Assembly (NCBI GenBank): GCA_963794185.1
Contig: CAWCDM010000096.1
Coordinates: 1-64,000, forward strand
Origin: JAMXLO01 sp963794185
GTDB lineage: Bacteria > Pseudomonadota > Alphaproteobacteria > Acetobacterales > Acetobacteraceae
Reading direction: 5' to 3'
Length of the DNA: 64,000 nucleotides
Each line of letters opens with the position of its first letter. Position 1 is the stretch's first letter. The notes under the pieces were generated by a model. That model worked only from the letters and a program-made list of their open reading frames with translations, was not told the DNA's origin and made no database searches. The position numbers and the translations under genes are program-made. Below are positions 18,921 through 27,720 of this stretch, in pieces.

Positions 18921-20038
18921 TCACACCATCTGCTCATTATCTTGCAAGTTCTGGCATCGGCTCAGCACGGTTGCAGTTGAGTTGCTCCCCGTGTCTGGCT
19001 GATCTCTAGGCGCGCACTGCCGCAGCGGCGTGGATTTCGCGGCGTAGCTTTCGCCGGTGACCATCAGCTTCCAGGCGATGCGGGCCATCTTGTTGGCCAG
19101 CGCCACGGCGGCCAACTTCGGCGGTTTGCGCTTGAGAAGCTCGACGAGCCAGGGCGATCCGCTTCCGCCACGTCGAACATGTTGGATCACGGCGGTGGCT
19201 CCGACCACCAACACGCTGCGCAAGCCCTCGTCGCCGGCCCGCGTGATGACGCCGAGCCTGACTTGCCGGCGGTCGAATGATCCTTCGGCGTCAAGCCGAT
19301 CCAGGCAGCGAACTGGCGGCCCGATCGAAACATCTCAGGCGCCGGGGTCTTCATCATCAGCAGCGCCGCGCCGATCGGACCGACGCCGGGGATCTTCGCC
19401 AGGCGTCGGCTGCATTCATCGGCCCGATGCCAGGCCATCAGCTTGGCGTCGACTTCGTCGATTTGCGCCTGCAGCTGCGTATATTCCTTGGCCTGGATGG
19501 CGAATAGCTCTCGCGCCAGGGCGGGCAGACTCTCGTCGGCCTCGATGCGCTCGAGCAGCGGAACCAGGTGAGCCATTCCCTTGGCGGCGGTCAGGCCGAA
19601 CTCGGCGGCATGGCCGCGGATGGCGTTGGCCAGCTGCGTGCGATTGCGGATCAGCCGGTCGCGCAAGCCGACCAGCATCAAGGCCGCTTGCTGCTCGGCC
19701 GTCTTCACCGGCACGAAGCGCATGGTCGGCCGGCTCATCGCCTCGCAAAGCGCTTCGGCGTCGGCCGCATCGTTCTTGCCGCGCTTGACATACGGCTTGA
19801 CCAGCTGAGGCGCGATCAGCTTCACCGCATGCCCGAGCGATTGCAGCAGGCGTGCCCAATGATGGCTCGCACCGCAGGCTTCGATCGCGATCACCGTCGG
19901 TGCAAGTTTCGCGAACAAAGCTATCATATCCTTGCGCCGCAGCTTCTTGCATAAAACCGGCGCTTCATCAGCACTCACCCCGACCTCATTCTGGCACATC
20001 GATGCCGTCGGGGGCCCGTCCACACCAACAGTAACCAA
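18921..20038 (-). mobile_element. IS110-family transposase, frameshifted
   Basis: The reverse frame from 20038 reads LCKKLRRKDMIALFAKLAPT, VIAIEACGASHHWARLLQSL, KNDAADAEALCEAMSRP and LAKIPGVGPIGAALLMM: the RuvC-like DEDD domain and the C-terminal Tnp domain of IS110 recombinases. The usual LAKxxFxxHG after the first Asp is replaced by unrelated residues. Near 19258 the frame shifts; the end continues SVLVVGATAVIQHVRRGG, SPWLVELLKRKPPKLAAVAL, MARIAWKLMVTGESY. IS110 recombinases use a bridge RNA from the non-coding end of the element; the short flanks here make an intact one doubtful. Confidence 0.8.
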
Positions 20039-20102
20039 GACACTTGGCGAGCGATTGTGCTGTCAATTCAAGACTTTGCGCTATTTGGCCTCAGGAAGCT
20101 CG

Positions 20103-20689
20103 GGCTAGAGCGGACCAGGAGGAAGCCACGACCGAGCGGAGCAAATCGTCGAAGTTGAAGGAGAAAATCGCGGCGCTGAAAAAGCGCATGCAGCAACTCA
20201 AGGAGATCGACGTCCTGGTACAAGCCGCACCAAACAAACAGATCTCGCTGACCGACCCCGATGCCCGTTCGAAGGCCGCAAGTGGCGAGGGAACCGGCGT
20301 CGTGGGCTACAACGTCCAGACTGCCCGCCCGAAATCACCTGATCGTTGCCCACGAGGTCACCAATGTCGGGAATGATCGGGGCCAGCTCGCTTCAATGGC
20401 GCGGCAGGCGCAGACCGCGATGGGTCGCAAGGACCTCGAGGTTAACGCGGGCACGACGCCGTTCGTGCCGAAGCCGCTAACCTCCAGCAGCAAGGCCGAA
20501 GGACGTTTCGGCAAGCAGGACTTTGTCTATGTGGCCGAGGACGATACCTATCGCTGCCCGGCGGGAGAGCGGCTGACCTCGCGATCCACATCCGTCGAGG
20601 ACGGCATGATCTTGAATGTTTACTGGACCTCGGCCTGCCAGAACTGTTCGGTCGAAAGCGGTCCTCAGACAAGGCCCCTGGTAATGTGA
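20103..20689 (+). mobile_element. IS1182-family transposase, C-terminal part, internally deleted
   Basis: Frames join as KLKEKIAALKKRMQQLKEID, VLVQAAPNKQISLTDPDARS, GTGVVGYNVQTA, HLIVAHEVTNVGNDRGQLAS and TPFVPKPLTSSSKAEGRFGK, FVYVAEDDTYRCPAGERLT. This continues the IS1182 protein that broke off at 18316. About 20 residues expected between GRKDLEV and TPFVPKP, including the catalytic ADRGY block, are missing. The copy cannot be active. Confidence 0.75.
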
Positions 20690-20850
20690 CACCCATGGAA
20701 GTGGCGCGACGGTAAGTGCGCCGAGCTGCGCGTTGCGCGGCAGGAAGATTTGGTGACTGGCGATGCAGGCCACGATGCGGCCACTCTCTGTAACGGGTTC
20801 ATGCGGCCAACTGCGCACTGTGCTGTATACTGCTAAGCTATTGAGGTTGT

Positions 20851-20927
20851 TGGTCGGAGTGAGAGGATTCGAACCTCCGGCCCCTGCGTCCCGAACACAG
20901 TGCTCTACCAGGCTGAGCTACACTCCG
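20851..20927 (-). tRNA. tRNA-Pro(CGG)
   Basis: The reverse complement folds as a complete 77-base tRNA. The acceptor arm is CGGAGTG/CACTCCG, the D arm GCTC/GAGC, the anticodon stem CTGTG/CGCAG with loop TTCGGGA (anticodon CGG), and the T arm GGAGG TTCGAAT CCTCT. A 3' CCA is encoded. It reads CCG codons (proline). The 3' end points left, towards the insertion-sequence graveyard, the side into which tRNA-targeting elements insert. Confidence 0.95.
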
Positions 20928-20975
20928 GCCAAGGCGGCGCATATAGCCCCGCGCACCGGTCCGGGCAAGGCATCG

Positions 20976-21566
20976 TTACAGCCGCGCGGCTTCGACGTTC
21001 GCGGCGCGGTGCAGGTGGGACAGGCGTTGCAGCACCGCAGGGACGCTTTCCAGCACCTCATAGAGTCGCCGCGCCTCGGGTAAGGCGAAATCGGCCTCGA
21101 TCGCCGCCTCGATCGTTGCCAGGAAGGGTGCGGCCGAACCGGCCACGTCGCAGATCAGGATCGGCTTGGCATGCAGGCGGAGCTGGCGCCAGGTGATGAT
21201 CTCGATCGTCTCGTCGAGCGTGCCGAGGCCGCCCGGCAGCGAGATGAAGGCATCGGCAGCTTCGAACATGCGCTGCTTGCGGCTGTGCATGGAATCGGTG
21301 ACGACGAGTTCGGTGATGCTGTCGTGCGCCACTTCGCGCCGGGTGAGGAATTCCGGAATTACGCCCAGCACCGCGCCGCCGGCTGCCAGTGCCGCATCAG
21401 CGATGATACCCATCAGCCCGATGCGCCCGCCGCCGAAGACCAGGCGAATGCCGGCCTCCGCCAGCCCCTTGCCAAGCGCTTGCGCTGCGGTGCGGTATGC
21501 GGGATCGTTGCCGGCGCGGGAGCCGCAGAACACGGCAACGGAATGAACGTGAGGCATGGCGTGCAT
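20976..21566 (-). CDS. LOG-family nucleoside 5'-monophosphate phosphoribohydrolase
   Basis: The best starts are ATG 21566 or 21557 (MPHVHSVAVFCGSRAGNDP). The family Rossmann-like fold is clear: VAVFCGS, LVFGGGRIGLMGIIADAAL, and the signature PGGLGTLDETIEIITWRQL, which holds the catalytic Arg/Glu region (PGGxGTxxE). LOG enzymes cleave ribose-5-phosphate from cytokinin-type or other purine nucleotides in the cytosol. About 195 aa, normal for the family. It is the first intact gene right of the tRNA and stands alone, divergent from cytochrome c'. An upstream in-frame ATG (21641) is less likely, being outside the conserved start. Confidence 0.85.
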   Translation of the reverse strand: MHAMPHVHSVAVFCGSRAGNDPAYRTAAQALGKGLAEAGIRLVFGGGRIGLMGIIADAALAAGGAVLGVIPEFLTRREVAHDSITELVVTDSMHSRKQRMFEAADAFISLPGGLGTLDETIEIITWRQLRLHAKPILICDVAGSAAPFLATIEAAIEADFALPEARRLYEVLESVPAVLQRLSHLHRAANVEAARL

Positions 21567-21683
21567 GTGGCGGGGCGAGGGGGACTTTGCCACCCGTTTC
21601 GTGCAGGGGTCTGGAATTATTGGTGGCGACCCGGCGTCCAACGGTTTGCCGAGGGGCTGTTCTCATAAGGGGGATGAAGCGGG

Positions 21684-22121
21684 ATGACGAAGAAGCTTGC
21701 GGTTCTGACTGTTTTGGCTGTGGCGATGGCGGGTACCGCCGGGGCCGCGGTGTACGATCCGATTGAAACCCGTCAGGCCGGGCAGGATCTGTTGCTCGGC
21801 ACGTTCACAGGCATTCGCGCTGTGGTCGACGCCAAGGGCGACGTGAAGAAGCTGGAACCGTCGGCGAAGGCGATGGCGCGCTGGATCACGCAGTTCCCGA
21901 CGCAGTTCCCCAAGGGCTCCGAGCAAGGTCACAACACGAAGGCGCTGCCGGCGGTGTGGACCGAAACCGCGGAGTTCCAGATGGACGCGGACAACCTTGC
22001 GACTCAAGCGACCAAGCTGGCGGAACTCGCCAAGGCCGGCGACGCCGAAGCTGTGGCAGCGCAGGTCAAGGTCGTGGGTGACGCCTGCGCGACGTGCCAC
22101 AAGACGTTCCGCGCAAAGTGA
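21684..22121 (+). CDS. cytochrome c' (class II c-type cytochrome)
   Basis: ATG 21684 starts a Sec signal peptide (MTKKLAVLTVLAVAMAGTAG, cut near GAA-VY). The mature protein is a four-helix bundle with the haem site CATCH at residues 135-139, only six residues from the C-terminus, as in class II cytochromes. These periplasmic proteins bind NO or act in electron transfer. The protein is 145 aa, normal for the family. A long inverted repeat lies immediately after the stop (22129-22213) and probably acts as terminator for it and the convergent gene. Confidence 0.9.
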   Translation: MTKKLAVLTVLAVAMAGTAGAAVYDPIETRQAGQDLLLGTFTGIRAVVDAKGDVKKLEPSAKAMARWITQFPTQFPKGSEQGHNTKALPAVWTETAEFQMDADNLATQATKLAELAKAGDAEAVAAQVKVVGDACATCHKTFRAK

Positions 22122-22128
22122 GGTAGCG

Positions 22129-22213
22129 CCCCCTCCCTGCCCTCCCCCGCTTCGCGGGAGAGGAGATTCCAAAATCCTCCTCTCCCGCGAAGCGGGGGAG
22201 GGCAGGGAGGGGG
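22129..22213. repeat. perfect 37-bp inverted repeat between convergent genes
   Basis: Two 37-base arms (22129-22165 and 22177-22213) are exact reverse complements around an 11-base loop. Each arm holds the smaller palindrome CGCTTCGCGGGAG. It lies in the gap of the convergent pair cytochrome c' and amidohydrolase, so it probably terminates both transcripts. It belongs to the G/C-rich intergenic palindrome class also seen at 33228, 35277 and 46852. Confidence 0.85.
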
Positions 22214-22218
22214 TCCGG

Positions 22219-23931
22219 CTACCCGGCTCGTACCAGCCGCCCGGGTGTGGCGCCGGTGTACTCGCCGTGCTCGAACACCGGTGTACCGGACACCAGCGTC
22301 GCGATATAGCCGTCCACGCGCTGCACCAGCCGCCGGCCGCCCGCGGGCAGGTCGTAGCGGATCTCCGGCACATGCAGCCGCAGGCGCTCGAAATCGATCA
22401 CGTTCACATCGGCCTTCAGTCCTGGCGCCAGCCGCCCGCGATCCGCGAAGCCAAAGAAGTCCGCCGTCTCACTGGTCTGCCGCTTCACCAGCCATTCCCG
22501 CGGCAGGCCAGGCCCGCGCGTCCGGTCGCGACCCCAATGGGTGAGCATCCAGCTCGGCATGCTGGCATCGCTGATTGACGAGCAATGCGCGCCGCCGTCC
22601 GACAGCCCCAGCATCGTCTCCGGCGAGGTCAGCATGGTGCGGATGATGTCGTGATTGTCCTCGTTGTAGCCGACGATCGGGAAGAACAGGAACCGATCCG
22701 GCCCGCCCGCCAGATAGTCATACGCCACCTCGGCCGGTGAGTGGTTCGAGCGCTGCGCCATCGCGGCGATGCTGCTGGAGGCCTCCGGCTCGTAGTCCGG
22801 CGGATCGCCCATGACGAACATGCGATCCCAGCGCGTGGTGATCTGCTGGCGGAACTGTGACAGCCGCCCCACCAGCTCAGCCGATGGCTCGTCGTTCAGG
22901 ATCGCGGCGCGCACCGCCGGATCCTGCAGCCGCGCGAGCCGCTGCGCCGCCGGCAGCTTCAGCAGTGCCTGATAACTCGGCCGGATGGAGAACGGGTTCA
23001 GCGCGGTGTCCACACCCAGCATCACGCCGACCGGGCGGCCGGCCACCTGCGCCGTGACAAACGCGCCTTGGGCACGCGCGGTCCGCACGCCCTCCATCAG
23101 GCGCTGCCAGCGCACCGGATCGGTCGGGCGGTCGGTCAGCAGGAACCAGACCGGCCGGCCGGTGTCCTGGCCGAGCTTCGTCATCCAGGCCAGCTCCTCG
23201 GTCTCCACCTCGAAGTCGCTGTTGATGCCGAATGCGCCGTGGTTCAGTCCCTTCAGCGCCGAGCCGATGCCGAGCAGTTCCTGCACCTCCGAGTAGCGCC
23301 CGGGCACCATCTCGCCGGTCGGCGTCTTGTGCGAATTGGTGCGCGAGGTGGTGAAGCCGAACGCGCCGGCTTCCAGCGCCTCGCGCGTCATGCGGCGCAT
23401 CGCCTCGATGTCCTCGGCCGTCGCCTTCTCGCGGTCGATGGCGCGTTCGCCCATCACATAGACGCGCAGCGGATGGTGCGGGACCTGCGCGGCCACGTCG
23501 ATCGCGCGCGGCATCCGCTCCAGCGCATCGAGATACTGCGGGAAGCTTTCCCAGTCCCACTTCAGCCCTTCGGCGAGCGTGATGCCGGGGATTTCCTCAA
23601 CCGCCTCCATCAGCCCGATGAGCGAGTCATGATGCTCGCGCCGCACCGGCGCGAATCCGACGCCGCAATTGCCGAACAGGATCGTGGTGACGCCGTGCCA
23701 GGACGACGGCGCCAGCTCCTTGTCCCACGTCGCCTGGCCGTCGTAGTGCGTGTGCACGTCGACCCAGCCGGGGGTCACCAGCATGCCGTCGGCCTTGATC
23801 TCGCGCCGGCCGGGGCCGGCCTTGCCGCCGACTTCGGCAATACGGTCGCCGTCGATCGCGATGTCGCCGGTGAAGGCTTCTTTGCCGGTGCCGTCGATGA
23901 TGGTGCCGCCGCGAATGACCGTGTCGTGCAT
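22219..23931 (-). CDS. D-aminoacylase/N-acyl-D-amino-acid deacylase-type amidohydrolase
   Basis: The 570-aa protein from ATG 23931 begins HDTVIRGGTIIDGTGKEAF, then the metal site VTPGWVDVHTHYDGQATWD (HxHxD) and further amidohydrolase-3 blocks (GFTTSRTNSHKTPTGEMVPG, LGLSDGGAHCSSISDASMPS). The C-terminus RLAPGLKADVNVIDFERL is the usual closing beta-sandwich. Such cytosolic zinc enzymes remove acyl groups from D-amino acids or related amides; substrate cannot be told from sequence. The gene stands alone. No frameshift. Confidence 0.85.
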   Translation of the reverse strand: MHDTVIRGGTIIDGTGKEAFTGDIAIDGDRIAEVGGKAGPGRREIKADGMLVTPGWVDVHTHYDGQATWDKELAPSSWHGVTTILFGNCGVGFAPVRREHHDSLIGLMEAVEEIPGITLAEGLKWDWESFPQYLDALERMPRAIDVAAQVPHHPLRVYVMGERAIDREKATAEDIEAMRRMTREALEAGAFGFTTSRTNSHKTPTGEMVPGRYSEVQELLGIGSALKGLNHGAFGINSDFEVETEELAWMTKLGQDTGRPVWFLLTDRPTDPVRWQRLMEGVRTARAQGAFVTAQVAGRPVGVMLGVDTALNPFSIRPSYQALLKLPAAQRLARLQDPAVRAAILNDEPSAELVGRLSQFRQQITTRWDRMFVMGDPPDYEPEASSSIAAMAQRSNHSPAEVAYDYLAGGPDRFLFFPIVGYNEDNHDIIRTMLTSPETMLGLSDGGAHCSSISDASMPSWMLTHWGRDRTRGPGLPREWLVKRQTSETADFFGFADRGRLAPGLKADVNVIDFERLRLHVPEIRYDLPAGGRRLVQRVDGYIATLVSGTPVFEHGEYTGATPGRLVRAG

Positions 23932-24326
23932 GGTGGTCTCTCTCCTGGGTTCCCTTTGACTTTAGAGCAGAGACCCGAGGGCCCAGCCGGTCAAGCACGC
24001 GGTCGAGGCGGTCACCGGAAAGGCACGTCGGCGCGCGACGGAACGGCCGCACAGGTCCTGGTAATCCGGACGGCTCCCACAATCAGCCAATCGTCGGCAA
24101 TATCGCCACAATCCGTTCGAAGAGGCTGGATGGCGCCGGTCAAGCGACAACGGCACCATGACCCAATTGCGCCGCATCTAAATTATATCGGAGGCGCCGC
24201 CGGCTGTCAGAGCGATCGACGGCGAGGTCGATCTGCTGGTCCGTTAAATTAGCGGTAGCGACACGTTACCAGCCAATAAATTTGTCGTCCCATCAGAGTC
24301 TATGCGGTGTTGCCGGGCCGGATTTG

Positions 24327-24356
24327 TTGACCCGGTAACCAGCGGAGTCGCATTAT
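24327..24356 (+). promoter_or_regulatory. possible sigma-70 promoter of the hybrid kinase gene
   Basis: TTGACC (24327-24332) and CATTAT (24351-24356) are spaced by 18 bases. Transcription would start around 24363, at or just after the GTG 24361. If the box is used, the true start may be ATG 24421, which has AAGGG upstream. Confidence 0.3.
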
Positions 24357-24360
24357 TAAC

Positions 24361-26286
24361 GTGTCGTCAGAATTAGACACAAAGGTGTCCGCCAGCCTGG
24401 CTGAATCAAAGGGCCGATCCATGCGATCTCATCGCGATGTGATAGACGCCGAGCAGGTCCGGTCAACCTATACCCACTTGCCGCTCACGTTGTCGGTCAC
24501 TGTGTTGAACAGTGTCTTGCTTGGGTTTGTGCTGGCCCCAGTTGTCCCGAAATCCAGGATCTTTGTCTGGAGCGGCCTGGTGATCGGCTTGTCTGCGCTT
24601 CGTCTGGTTCTTTGGCATGTCTATCGCAGCCTCGACGTGGAACGAGCGCAGAACCGGTGCTGGGCCCACCTTGCGACCGCGGGAACTCTCGCCTCGGGCG
24701 TCCTGTGGGGTTGCGGATCTCTGGTGTTTTCGCCGCTTGACGACCCTCATAGGCTCTTTTTGGCGCTGGTGATCGGGGGGATGTGTGCTGGCGCCGCGAC
24801 CGTGCATGCCACTCACTTCCCGTCCGTACTGGCATTCATTCTGCCCGCAATCGCGCCGCTTTCGGCAACCTTCTTCATACAGGACAATCGTCTTCAGATC
24901 GTTTTGGGATCCATGACCTGGATCTTTGGTATCTCTACGTGCATTGTAAGCCTGAGGTTTAGGCAATGGTTTCGCGAGACTACATTGGCTCGACTGGTGC
25001 TCGCACGCCGGGCGACACAGATACATGTGACCAATGCGCGTCTCAAGGCAGAAATCTTGAACCACCAGGCAACCGAAGCAAAGCTCCGGAACGCTCAGAG
25101 CCAGATCGAACACCAACTGGCCGAGGCAGGAAAGACGCAGGCAATCGGTCAACTCGCCGGAGGGATTGCGCACGACTTCAACAACGTCCTGGGAATAATC
25201 CTGGGGAATCTCGAACTGATGGAGTCTTACACGGGCGACAATGCTGCGGCAGAGGAATTGCGCAGGGACGCGGTCGCCGGAGCGTCGCACGGCGCCGAAT
25301 TGACGCGACAGCTGCTCGCCTTCGCGCGACGTCAACCACTGTTTCCGCTGAGTACGGACGTAAATGGATTGATCCAATCCACATCGAGGATGTTTGAGCG
25401 CTTGCTGACCGCGCGTATCGTATTGCACCTTGATCTGGATCCAACGATTGGTCGAGCTTTGATAGATCCGACGCAGCTGGAGGCGACCCTCATCAATCTT
25501 CTGTCGAATGCACGCGATGCCATGGAATTTGGAGGAGAATTGACAATTGCCACCCGGGATCTGCACGTCGACCAAGATGGGACGAACGCACGTCCAGAAT
25601 TGGATCCTGGCGATTACCTGCTTATCGAGGTTGCGGATACCGGGACCGGCATTCCGGAGTCAGTCATCGACAAGATTTTCGACCCGTTCTTCACCACCAA
25701 AGAGAAAGGCAAAGGTTCTGGGCTTGGGCTTTCGATGGTGTTCGGCTTCATCAAGCAGTCTGGCGGCCATGTGTCCGTGCGAAGCAGCCCCGGAGGAGGA
25801 ACAGTGTTCAGCCTCTATCTGCCGCGCTCCTCGCAGGACGAGCAAGGACCAGCCGAGGCGGATGCGTCTCCTCCTTGTCCTGACCCAAGGGGAAGGCTGG
25901 AAGTTGTACTGGTCGTCGATGACAATGTTCAAATGCGGCGCGTCACGGTGAGGCAGCTTGTCCACCTGGGCTATCGGGTTCTTGAAGCCCCGGACGCAAG
26001 GACGGCGAGAGCAATCTTGGAAACCGACAGCACCGTGTCCCTCCTGTTCAGCGATGTCGTGATGCCGGGCGACATGGACGGAATTGAATTGGTGGAGTGG
26101 GCTGCCGCACACAGGCCTCGGCTACGGAGCCTCCTGACCTCAGGCTTCTCGAAATCCGAAGGCCGTGAGCAACACCTGGCGACCCTGGGGTGCAAGTTCC
26201 TGAGAAAGCCGTTTCGCGGTCATGAACTGGCGCATTCAATTCGTGAGGCTCTGGAACCTCTTGGCGACGGCTCAGTCCAGGCTTGA
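24361..26286 (+). CDS. hybrid sensor histidine kinase with C-terminal receiver
   Basis: From GTG 24361 (641 aa), the N-terminal 200 residues are several membrane helices (LPLTLSVTVLNSVLLGFVL, FVWSGLVIGLSALRLVLWHV, GASVSL-like segments). A helical linker leads to the HisKA box LAGGIAHDFNNVLGIILGNL with His271. The HATPase has N box LINLLSNARDAM, G1 VADTGTGIPESVID and G2 GSGLGLSMVFGF. The receiver starts VVLVVDDNVQMRR, with phospho-acceptor Asp565 in LLFSDVVMPG and Lys in FLRKPFRG. It is therefore a complete membrane kinase that passes phosphate to its own receiver; no DNA-binding partner is encoded beside it. ATG 24421 is an alternative start. Confidence 0.9.
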   Translation: MSSELDTKVSASLAESKGRSMRSHRDVIDAEQVRSTYTHLPLTLSVTVLNSVLLGFVLAPVVPKSRIFVWSGLVIGLSALRLVLWHVYRSLDVERAQNRCWAHLATAGTLASGVLWGCGSLVFSPLDDPHRLFLALVIGGMCAGAATVHATHFPSVLAFILPAIAPLSATFFIQDNRLQIVLGSMTWIFGISTCIVSLRFRQWFRETTLARLVLARRATQIHVTNARLKAEILNHQATEAKLRNAQSQIEHQLAEAGKTQAIGQLAGGIAHDFNNVLGIILGNLELMESYTGDNAAAEELRRDAVAGASHGAELTRQLLAFARRQPLFPLSTDVNGLIQSTSRMFERLLTARIVLHLDLDPTIGRALIDPTQLEATLINLLSNARDAMEFGGELTIATRDLHVDQDGTNARPELDPGDYLLIEVADTGTGIPESVIDKIFDPFFTTKEKGKGSGLGLSMVFGFIKQSGGHVSVRSSPGGGTVFSLYLPRSSQDEQGPAEADASPPCPDPRGRLEVVLVVDDNVQMRRVTVRQLVHLGYRVLEAPDARTARAILETDSTVSLLFSDVVMPGDMDGIELVEWAAAHRPRLRSLLTSGFSKSEGREQHLATLGCKFLRKPFRGHELAHSIREALEPLGDGSVQA

Positions 26287-26517
26287 TCAGCCTGGAACGG
26301 TGGCTACCGACGTGGCGCTGCTGACATTCGGCCTTCGGTGGCTGGCCGGCGGCGTAATTGGCACCGGGTTCATCTGCCGCAGGCCCGACTGAGCGGATTG
26401 CAACAGCGTACGTCGCAGAACCCGCGGACCGTCGCATGCAACTGCAAAGGTCAAAGCGGCTTGAGCAGGAAGGCCAGGCCGCGCACAATGCCGCTAACCC
26501 AGGTCCGGAGGCCCGCC

Positions 26518-27720
26518 ATGACCCCGATCCACCTTCGCCACGGTGTGTTTCTGCCGCCCTTCCACCCGATGGACGAAAATCCCGCGGCATGCATGGACCG
26601 CGATCTCGAACTCATGCAGTGGCTGGACCGGCTCGGCTTCCACGAGGCCTGGATCGGCGAGCATCACTCGGCCGGCTGGGAGCTGATCAGCTCGCCCGAG
26701 CTGTTCATCGCCGTTGCCGCCGAACGCACGCGCTCGATCCGCTTCGGCACCGGCGTGATTTCGCTGCCGTACCACAACCCGCTGATGACCGCGAACCGCA
26801 TCATCCAGCTCGACCACCACACGCGCGGGCGCATCATGTTCGGCGCGGGCCCGGGGCTGCTCGCGTCGGATGCGCTGATGCTGGGGATCGATCCGAACAC
26901 TCAGCGCGATCGGATGGCCGAGGCGCTGGATGTTATTCTAAGGTTCTTCCGCGGCGAGATCGTCACCGAGAAGACCGACTGGTATACCTTCGTCAATGCG
27001 CGTGCGCATCTGCGTCCGTATACACGCCCGCATCCCGAGGTCGCGGTGGTGAGCGCGGTCACGCCGTCCGGCGGCAGGTTAGCCGGGAAGTACGATCTCA
27101 GCATGATCTGCGTCGCGGCGACCAATCCGTTCGGCTACGACGCGCTGGCGGCCAACTGGCAGATCGCCAACGACATCGCCGCCGCGCAGGGACGCAGCAT
27201 GGACCCCGCCCGGCTGCGCCTGGTCGGGCCGATGCACATCGCCGAGACGCGCGCCCAGGCCTACGCGAACTGCCGCTTCGGCTTCGAGCGCTATCTCGGC
27301 TATCTCAACAACAACCAGCCACGGTTCATCGTGCCCGACGGGCAGGATCCGGCAGAGTGGTTCGTGGAGAACAAGTTCGGCGTGATCGGCACCCCTGACG
27401 ATGCAATCGCACTGATCGAACGGCTCCAGGCGAAGCAGGGCCAATTCGGTGTGTTCCTGCATCAGGCGCACAACTGGGCCGACTGGGAGGCAACGAAGCG
27501 GTCGTACGAACTCTACGCCCGCTATGTGATGCCACACTTCTCCGGCGACAACGTGCCGCGCATCGAGTTTTTCGACTGGTGCACCGAACACCGTGACGAA
27601 CTGACGGAGAAGCGGTCCGCCGCGGCCCGCGCCATGTTCGACAAGCATGAAGCAGAGCAGCGAGTCGCGGGCGAAGCCGCGCCGATGGTGCGACCGAAAG
27701 CCGGCCGCGAGGCGTGGTGA
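26518..27720 (+). CDS. LLM-class flavin-dependent oxidoreductase
   Basis: ATG 26518 has a good Shine-Dalgarno (GGAGG). The 400-aa protein is a luciferase-like TIM barrel: HLRHGVFLPPFHPMDENPAA, GFHEAWIGEHHSAGWELISS, TNRIIQLDHHTRGRIMFG-like AGPG block and FGYDALAANWQIANDIAAA. Such cytosolic enzymes use FMNH2 and O2 to hydroxylate or cleave small hydrophobic compounds. It is followed without a gap by a universal stress protein (stop and start overlap). A second LLM oxidoreductase lies at 50690. Substrate unknown. Confidence 0.85.
   Translation: MTPIHLRHGVFLPPFHPMDENPAACMDRDLELMQWLDRLGFHEAWIGEHHSAGWELISSPELFIAVAAERTRSIRFGTGVISLPYHNPLMTANRIIQLDHHTRGRIMFGAGPGLLASDALMLGIDPNTQRDRMAEALDVILRFFRGEIVTEKTDWYTFVNARAHLRPYTRPHPEVAVVSAVTPSGGRLAGKYDLSMICVAATNPFGYDALAANWQIANDIAAAQGRSMDPARLRLVGPMHIAETRAQAYANCRFGFERYLGYLNNNQPRFIVPDGQDPAEWFVENKFGVIGTPDDAIALIERLQAKQGQFGVFLHQAHNWADWEATKRSYELYARYVMPHFSGDNVPRIEFFDWCTEHRDELTEKRSAAARAMFDKHEAEQRVAGEAAPMVRPKAGREAW

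Noticed and set aside
22129..22213. CRISPR-like repeats or a hairpin RNA gene
   Set aside because: It is a single palindrome without spacers; no array of direct repeats was seen anywhere in the window.
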